From Ricinus communis (Eukaryota > Streptophyta > Magnoliopsida > Malpighiales > Euphorbiaceae): DNA of 64,000 nucleotides. This document shows positions 57,690-64,000 of the stretch, piece after piece (position 1 is the stretch's first letter; each line of letters starts with the position of its first letter). The position numbers were made by a program, and so were the translations under genes. The notes beneath the pieces are model-generated. The model saw only the letters and a list, made by a program, of their open reading frames with translations. It made no database searches and had not been told where the DNA came from. The stretch is from positions 2,934,201 through 2,998,200 of the forward strand of contig NC_063261.1 of the NCBI RefSeq assembly GCF_019578655.1. Direction: 5' to 3'.

Positions 57690-58560
57690 CTTATGTTTGC
57701 CTCATCATGATGAGATCTTTATACCGAATTTTTTAGGATTCGTTTCAAGATTTCAATATCTTGAAGTTTTATGTCTGCCTCATCATGGTGAGGTCTTAAT
57801 ACTAAATCTTTAAGGATTCGTTTCAGGACTTCATATTTTTGAAGTTTTCATGTTTGCCTCATCATGGTGAGGTCTTTACACCGAATCTTTAAGGATTCAT
57901 TTCAGGACTTCAATATCTTGAGTTTTATCTTCGCCTTATCATGGTGAGGTCTTAACATTGAACTTTTAAGAATTCGTTTTAGGACTTCAATTGAAGCTTT
58001 CATGTTTGACTTATCATGGTGATGTATCTATACTGCATCTTCTAGAATTCGTCTCTAGATTTCAACATCTTGAACTTTTATGTTTGCTTCATCATGGTAA
58101 GGTAGTGTTTCGAGCGGGGTAAGCTTCCCCCGTGGCAACGATCACATGAACCCTAGAAAACTCCTGCTGGCGGCCCCACACGCTGCTTTGTTTAACAAGC
58201 GTCGCCCTTCCTTTCTTTTCCCAGTTTGCCTACTCCAAACACAAAATCTTTAAGAATTCATTTTAGGACTTCAATATCTATGAAGTTTTTCATATTTTCC
58301 TCATCAGGGGGATATTCTTACACTGAATCTTTAAGGATTCATTCCAGGACTTCAATATCTTGAAGTTTTATGTTCGCCTTATTATGGCGAGGTCTTGACA
58401 CTGAATCTTTAAGGATTCATTTCAGGACTTCAATATCTTTGAATTTTTCATCTTCTCCTCATTATGGTGAGGTCTTTAAACCAAATTTTTAAGGATTCGT
58501 TTCGGGACTTCAATATCTTGAATTTTTATATTTGCCTTATCATGGTAAGGTCTTTTGACA
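57690..58560 (-). repeat. Tandem array of about ten 78-80-bp units
   Basis: Each unit has tttgcctcatcatggtgagg, then a tctttaaggattcatttcag block and acttcaatatcttgaag. Units start near 57,690, 57,765, 57,843, 57,921, 57,996, 58,074, 58,265, 58,345, 58,423 and 58,503. They are diverged (about 75-90% by eye). A G+C-rich, unrelated insert of about 130 bp interrupts the sixth unit (about 58,104-58,236). On the minus strand the array follows the pol remnant at 58,960-60,445 and fits the tandem repeats known from 3' untranslated regions of Tat elements. Confidence 0.85.
58104..58236. other. G+C-rich insert inside the tandem array
   Basis: Between two halves of one repeat unit lies a segment with cgagcggggtaagcttcccc, tgctggcggccccacacgct and gcgtcgcccttcc. 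It is far richer in G+C than the array. No gene, tRNA or target duplication was recognised. Its source is unknown. Confidence 0.6.
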
Positions 58561-58760
58561 CATCAAATTTATGAAGTGTTGTGTTGCCTTTCATTTGTGG
58601 AGGTCTTTTGTCACCCCAAGTCTATAAAGTGTTTATTGCTTCCTATTTGTAGTGGTCTTTTTGTCGTTCCAAGTTTATGAAGTGTTTGTAGAGGTCTTTT
58701 CTGTCACTCTAAGTCTATGAAGTGTTTATTGCCTTTTATTTGTGGAGGTTTTTTCTTATC
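58561..58760 (-). repeat. Second tandem array, about three units of roughly 60 bp
   Basis: Units carry 'cttttatttgtggaggtctttt' and 'ctaagtctatgaagtgtttattg' blocks, for example at about 58,565, 58,630 and 58,690. It directly abuts the 80-bp array on the side nearer the gypsy pol remnant. Confidence 0.7.
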
Positions 58761-58959
58761 ATTTAATCATAAAAGAGATTTCTTTAAAAAAGGGAGAGTT
58801 TTTTTATTACTTCGTGAGACTACAACACATCCTTATCTTGAATACCTTATTAATAAACCTAAGTATGTAAAACCTCAAGGGATAAAACCATACCTAGGAA
58901 AAAGATTATATACATGAGTTGGGATCTGACCTTTATTGATATTATTTCCATAGATGATC

Positions 58960-60445
58960 AATGTTTTAGTATATTGGGACACAGATTCCTTCTAAGATTT
59001 CAAGTTGAAAGGCTCCGCTTCCAATTGCTTTCAGGATTCGATAAGGACCTTCCCAGTTTGGCCCTAATTTTCCTACTCTTGAGTCTCCTTTGCCCATATT
59101 TACTTTCCTTTGGACTAGATCACCAACATAAAAAGAGAGAGGTTTTATTATCACATCATGGCACTTAGCTATCTTTTGCTTATATGTAGCCTCCCATATT
59201 GTTACTTGATCTCTGATTTCTTCAGCTAAATCAACATTTGTTTTGATCTAGTTGTTATTGTCATCATGATCCACATATTTGACTCTTATTGTAGGTATCT
59301 TGATTTTCAATTTGGATTACAACCTCCATCTCATAGGCTAACTTAAACGGAGTTGTATTATAAGCCCAAATAACATTCAGGAGTTCCTCTATCCCATGTT
59401 CTTTAATTGATCCGGTCTTTCCTTCAATACTTGCAAGAGAGTTCTGTCAGTGACTTCTATGAGTTCATTAGTTTATGGATGTGTCACATAAGTGAATTTC
59501 ATTTGAATACCCAAATTCTTGCATAGACTTTTGAATCTTTCACGATCAAATTATTTCTCATTATCCATTACAAGGGTATGAGGGATCCTAAAGCGATAGA
59601 TCACTACTTTCTTAAATAATTCTTCAATTCTTTTCTCAAGTGTCATTGCCATGGACTCAACTTCCAATTATTTAGTGAAATGATCTATTGTAACAATTAC
59701 AGACTTCTTTTGCCCTAAAACTAAAGGGAAGGGTCCTAGGATATCCATCCTCCAAACTACAAATGGCCAAGGACTCTTTAGGGGAAGTTGGTTAAGAGCT
59801 CGCTTATGAATGAAATCACTATGTTTTTGACATTTTTCATATTTTTTTCACTAAATCTGCTACATCAACCATAATTGTTGGCTAATAAAACCATTGTAAT
59901 AAAGCTTTCCTTATAATTTTCCTTACTCCCTCAGCACCGCAAACTCCTTCATGTGTTTCTCGTAAGAGATACCTTCCTTCCTCTAGAGAAACACATCTAG
60001 ACCAAGGATGAGTCAAAGATATCCTATAAAGGAGTCCATCTAGACATACTAGAAGTAATTAACAACTCTCTTTTGGATCTTAATGGCTCGAATCCTATCC
60101 TTAGGGAGATCTCCCTTTTCTAAGTATTTAATAATTGGTTTCACCCAGTTGCTAGCTTTTCCTATGGGAATAACTTCCATTTGCTCTATTATTGGATTAC
60201 TTTGAATTTCCTTTAACATCAGTAAATGAAATAGTTCTCCATTTTCTATTGCTGACTTTGCCACTTGATCAACTTCAGAATTATCTTCTCGTTGTACCTG
60301 ACTTATATGCTAGGATCCTTCTTTTTCTAATACTCTGCAATACATCAGGAACACCTTCTTGCAATATTTTTATATGGTCTCATCTTTCATTTGAAAGTTT
60401 CCTCGTATCTGATTAATGATCAGGGCCAAATCACTAAAGAGTCAG
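58960..60445 (-). pseudogene. Ty3/gypsy RNase H-integrase remnant 2 (Tat-lineage type)
   Basis: On the minus strand the segment begins in RNase H (SDLALIINQIRGNFQMKDE, about 60,440-60,380). It then has the spacer (EVDQVAKSAIENGELF, NWVKPIIKYLEKGDLPKD), a CVSLEEGRYLLRETHEGVCG-type block, the WPFVVWRMDILGPFP region with a catalytic Asp, TIDHFTK, VMDNEKxFD, and the C-terminal YVGDLVQRKVN and LGPNWEGPYRI blocks (about 59,040-59,110). Open parts are short (62-71 codons) and stops and frameshifts are many. RT and everything upstream are missing beyond about 60,445. Confidence 0.8.
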
Positions 60446-61640
60446 ATATTGGAGTGTGAGCATTACTTTATGGGGCCCACACTAAGTGCTAAGCGACCTC
60501 ATTAGTGTATCTAGGTACTATTTTAAAATGAGCCGTTCGGTTGAGGGTCCTAAGGAATTACAAAAGCCCTTAAGACTAATCCAAGAAGGAGTTGCCATCC
60601 GATGAGAATGAGACATATTTCAGGAGTGAGGATGACGGCTTTGTACCCCTCCTTGAGAGTTTAAGTTTCATCTTCCCTAAAATAAAAGATTTTAAGTTTG
60701 AAAAGTTAGGTGCGAATAGGGAAGGTTTACGAAATCACCCCTATTTACCTAGGCAGTGAAGCCTAGCCTCCCCTGGAGTGGACGAGCCTTTGCCTATCCT
60801 AATAACATTGTCTTAGCCTATTTTACCCTATATCCTTACACATCAACTTTTTTTAATCTTTTTAGCATATGAGGCGGCAGAACACAAATTAACCTAAAGA
60901 GGAGGTACCTTAACTAGTCCTAGATGGAAGGCATTTTTCTGCCTTTGCTAGTCCTAATCGAGGAGGCACTTTAGTGCCTTAGGTTTTATCGTAGCATTCC
61001 AGAGTGTTCACAACATTCATAATTTTTATTAGCCCTAGGCTAGTGTCAGATTTATTTTATCCTTAGCATTTAGGTTCCCACAGGATTATCATGGACGGGC
61101 GCAAGGTTAGGGCCGAAGGCCCATCCCTCTAAGTCAACACTCTTCTTGCATGAAGGCTAGGTGGACTTATATGAGCTTACCTTAGACATGCGCAAGCTCA
61201 TATTGGACACGTGTGAGGCGAGTGATCCGTACGGGGTCTAAGTGGACTCGAGCAGACTTAAGGTGAACTCGCACAAAGTCACCTTGGACTCACTCAAGCT
61301 CAGGCCTAGGACTAGGGGTTTTTAAGATTTCCTTTTTCTTTCTTTTTTTTTATGAGCAATTTCTCTAAGGTTTTAGGGGCCGGAGTCTCTTTTCCTTTTT
61401 GACTTATAGCCATTTAAACCTTCTCATCATCGGGCTTTATAGAAATCTAGTTTTTGGATTTCAATCATAACACTTTGCCCCCTATTTTAGAGGAGGAATG
61501 CTTGGATAAAAGTGATTTGCCTAAAAAATTTTGAGTTTTTATGGAAGAAGTGTTTTGGAAAGCATGAGTTCCATTAAAGAAAACATTTAGAAATAGAGTG
61601 TTGGGAAGTTCATACCTCAATTATCATGACATATCAGTGT
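60446..61640. other. Repeat-like DNA without recognised gene
   Basis: No coding is seen. Around 60,470-60,840 the composition and phrases resemble an LTR or non-LTR repeat, but no ends were found. Around 61,150-61,310 loosely repeated 'gtggactcg...ctcaagctca' words occur. Confidence 0.35.
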
Positions 61641-61923
61641 GATACCATCGTTACGAGTGGTGCAATATCGTTGTCTTTTTAAGGGTGCATCGGTGCGATA
61701 CCAATGTCTTCGTGAAGGTGTGATGTGCATCATTTTATACATGTTTATATACCCAATTACTTACATTTTTGTGCATAACTATCTTGTTTTATGCCAGAAT
61801 CACTTGTGTTTTGGTTCCTTTCATGTTTCAGGTGACTATCGATGGACATTATCAGTAATCGAGGGAAATACGTGCAATTACGGACCAAAATCCATCAAAA
61901 ATTGAGCAAGATTAGCATTCCAA

Positions 61924-61959
61924 GGTTGAGCACGGCCTGGACTCTGGCCGTGCTCAACC
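61924..61959. repeat. Perfect 14-bp hairpin with loop TGGACTCT
   Basis: ggttgagcacggcc (61,924-61,937) and ggccgtgctcaacc (61,946-61,959) are perfect reverse complements around the loop tggactct. In an A+T-rich context this is striking. Related hairpins are listed in the next entries. Confidence 0.95.
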
Positions 61960-62095
61960 ATCAACACTTGACCCTCAAGAGTGCCATTTTGGCATGGTTT
62001 TTGAGGCCACCACAACCTCTACCATGGCCCGTGGTGGCTCAGCACCGGCGAGGGCACATCCAAGAAGAAGCCTTAAGTTGCTGGACACGGAGGTC

Positions 62096-62155
62096 CAGCA
62101 CGGCTTGGACTCTACCCGTGCTGTTTAGCACGGGCTTGACCACGGTCGTGCTGAG
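62096..62155. repeat. Two further GC-rich hairpins
   Basis: cagcacgg...ccgtgctg (62,096-62,103 with 62,116-62,123) and agcacgggc...ggtcgtgct (62,127-62,135 with about 62,144-62,152, two mismatches). The first encloses a ttggactct sequence matching the loop of the 61,924 hairpin. Confidence 0.85.
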
Positions 62156-63319
62156 ACATTTATATAGGCAAATGCAAATTATGGATTGAGGGTTCAATTT
62201 TATGACTTGATTTTACATATACATGCATAAGCCATCTTTTTCCAAACTTCAATATTAGACTTTAGGAGACTATTTCATCTATTGAAGGAAGGATTACATT
62301 GGTTTTAACATCAAATTGAAGATCAAGAGTAGATTTGGAGGCATTCAAGAGGCAATTTAGGGTTCATCATTTGGAATTAGGAATTTAGGGTTTTTCATCC
62401 AACTTGAAAAAGAAGTGTGTACATGCTTTCAATTTACTTTTCTAAATTTGTTCTTTACTTTGTGTTGCTTATTAGTATGAGTAACTAAATTTGTCAAACC
62501 CATTGGGGTTCCTATATTGTTGGATTGTTTTTAATGTTTATGAGACTTTGATTATTAATGTTGGTCTCTTCTTGCTTTCATTATTAATGAGAAATCACAT
62601 TATTCATAAGACATTGTGAGTTATGATGTTTAGATTACTTTATATAATTGAGAAATTCATATAGTAATTGGAAATTTGAATAGCAAGAACTGGTTAATGA
62701 TCACTTAGAGATAAAGGTAATTGACTAGCCGGATCAAGAATTAACGGAGCTTAATAGAGGCAGATTAAAGCTTAATGCTAATTTAATAATCAATCGTTAG
62801 GAAGAGATTCCAACTTTAGGTTCTTAGGTTTAGGGATTTGGTTATCTCGAGAGGGAAACCAAATTCAGTTAAGAATTCATCCACGAGTAATCGCAATTGG
62901 TAATCAGTATAATCTCTATCTTCGCTAAAATTCAACTAGCTTAGGTCCTCTTGGGTTTGCTTTCTCCTTTGATTGTTTCACGAAATCCTTTTAGTTTGTT
63001 TGAAACTTAGTTAATCACTTGCTTACATTTAATCATAGAATAACAATTTCATTGATTTTATTAGGGTCAGATATCATAAGACACTGTAATAGTTCTAGGA
63101 TCATTGATGAGCATAGTTTTACACATATTTGCTCGCATATTATTGCGTATGTTCTTAGCAATTATTGTGCTTTTATTCCCAGATCACCCGTGTTTTGTGT
63201 TCTTTTGCATTTCAAGAACATTTATAGGACCGTCATCGGTGTTTAAGCAATTATAGATCAATACGTGCGGAAACGGACGAGAATTCATCAATATCGGACA
63301 AGAGCCCGCAATGCATACA

Positions 63320-63351
63320 TTGAGCAAGGCCTGGACTCTGGCCGTGCTCAA
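63320..63351. repeat. 12-bp hairpin, one mismatch, loop TGGACTCT
   Basis: ttgagcaaggcc (63,320-63,331) pairs with ggccgtgctcaa (63,340-63,351) except at one position. The loop tggactct is the same as at 61,938. Confidence 0.9.
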
Positions 63352-63477
63352 CCATTAACTGATTCTTGAAATTTGCACTTTCGTACGGTTTAGTAGCCAC
63401 CTGACCTTCAAGCGTGGTGGCCAACACGGGGAGAAACTGCGGTAGTGGTGAAACCCTACTTGGTGAGATCCACAGTT

Positions 63478-63507
63478 TCAGCACGGCCTGGACTTCGGCC
63501 GTGCTGA
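63478..63507. repeat. Perfect 11-bp hairpin, loop TGGACTTC
   Basis: tcagcacggcc (63,478-63,488) and ggccgtgctga (63,497-63,507) are perfect reverse complements. The loop differs from the others only in its last two bases. Confidence 0.95.
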
Positions 63508-64000
63508 GTTAAATATATAAGAAAAATGAATTTTTCTTAGAGAGAGAGGGGGGGAAAAAGAGTGACTAGAGCTCTGGCGGCTGGTTCGGTTTCTGCACAG
63601 TATTGAGTGCAAAAGAGAGTTGCGGTGAGTAAGAATCCCAGAATCACAAGGTTCCGAGTGCAAAACAGTAGTGGAGTAATTCAAGAGGCGGTTTGGGAGA
63701 TTAATCAAAGTGTAGATCCAGATTTGGAGCTGTTCATCCAATTCGAGAGAAAAGGGCGTACATGTTTTATTTTCATTATTCTTTCATTGTAATTGATTTC
63801 CTAGATTGTTTTAAACATGAACATGTTTAGCTAGACTGATTTAATCCATTGGGATTTCTTTACTATGTTGGCTTGATATTATATTGTTGGATTGTTTGAG
63901 TTGGTTTTGTATTCTTCTTGTTTTCAGTATTAATAAGATAATCATTATTCATGAGACGTTGTGAATTGTGTGTTTAGATTGCTTTGTGTGATTGAGAAGT

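Larger units (their letters stand above)
61640..64000 (+). repeat. Duplicated LTR-like unit, period about 1.35-1.4 kb (second copy runs off the window)
   Basis: Copy 1 has tgatgtgcatcattttatac near 61,722 and copy 2 tgatgagcatagttttacac near 63,105. In both, this is followed by a 'cccgtgttttg..ttctttt' stretch, 'caatacgtgcggaa/aatacgtgcaatta', a set of GC-rich hairpins, and then the ttattcat(a/g)agac(a/g)ttgtgag/aatt block (about 62,610 and 63,945). TGATG starts of this kind occur at LTRs of plant gypsy elements, so these may be two LTRs of one family. The copies are about 70-80% similar by eye. No coding domain is attached within the window. Confidence 0.6.

Noticed and set aside
57690..58560. 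Regular repeats resembling a CRISPR array
   Set aside because: Units are contiguous degenerate tandem repeats with no unique spacers, and the window is a plant nuclear genome.

Overview
The window is nuclear DNA of a flowering plant (eudicot). It is A+T-rich and consists mostly of transposable-element and viral relics. Only one intact host gene is visible: a two-exon pectin methylesterase with a GT-AG intron. Its sequence looks Malpighiales/Euphorbiaceae-like, possibly castor bean, but that is an impression from the protein and could not be checked.

Bases 1-7,190 form an organelle-like block. It carries short, broken pieces of five plastid genes (ycf2, rpl32, psbB, ndhH, rpoC2) that are far apart in a plastome but lie here within 4.5 kb. 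A LINE-type zinc-knuckle relic lies among them. The rest resembles plant mitochondrial non-coding DNA. This is best read as promiscuous organelle DNA now in the nucleus. A truncated plastid-type trnP(UGG) lies further on at 9.84 kb.

Bases 7.2-12.7 kb are A+T-rich intergenic DNA with microsatellites and a roughly 350-bp inverted-repeat MITE candidate. The pectin methylesterase gene follows at 12,772-14,603 on the minus strand, with a TATA box just upstream.

Bases 16,154-30,606 are a CACTA-type DNA transposon (3-bp AAT target duplication) split by a 12.8-kb Ty3/gypsy chromovirus of the Tekay/Del type (5-bp CTTGC target duplication). The retroelement has three 2.4-kb LTRs instead of two. Its main internal region holds wrecked gag and pol. 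A short second internal region fuses a foreign G-patch-like fragment to a clean copy of the 3' end of pol. The LTRs are almost identical although pol is badly broken.

Bases 30.6-38.9 kb hold fragmentary LTR and primer-binding-site remnants, a 266-bp tandem duplication, a microsatellite and dispersed repeats.

Bases 38,964-53,776 are two decayed endogenous pararetroviruses (Caulimoviridae) arranged tail to tail. Copy A is on the plus strand and copy B on the minus strand. Both keep recognisable remains of movement protein, coat/zinc-knuckle, protease, reverse transcriptase, RNase H and a downstream ORF. Copy B's RNase H is split by about 1 kb of organelle-like DNA, and the junction between the copies holds a likely viral promoter/poly(A) region.

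Bases 53.8-60.4 kb contain a gag-like relic on the plus strand and two Tat-lineage gypsy pol remnants on the minus strand, each followed by tandem repeats as expected for 3' untranslated regions of that lineage. Bases 61.6-64.0 kb contain a duplicated LTR-like unit studded with GC-rich perfect hairpins that share an eight-base loop.
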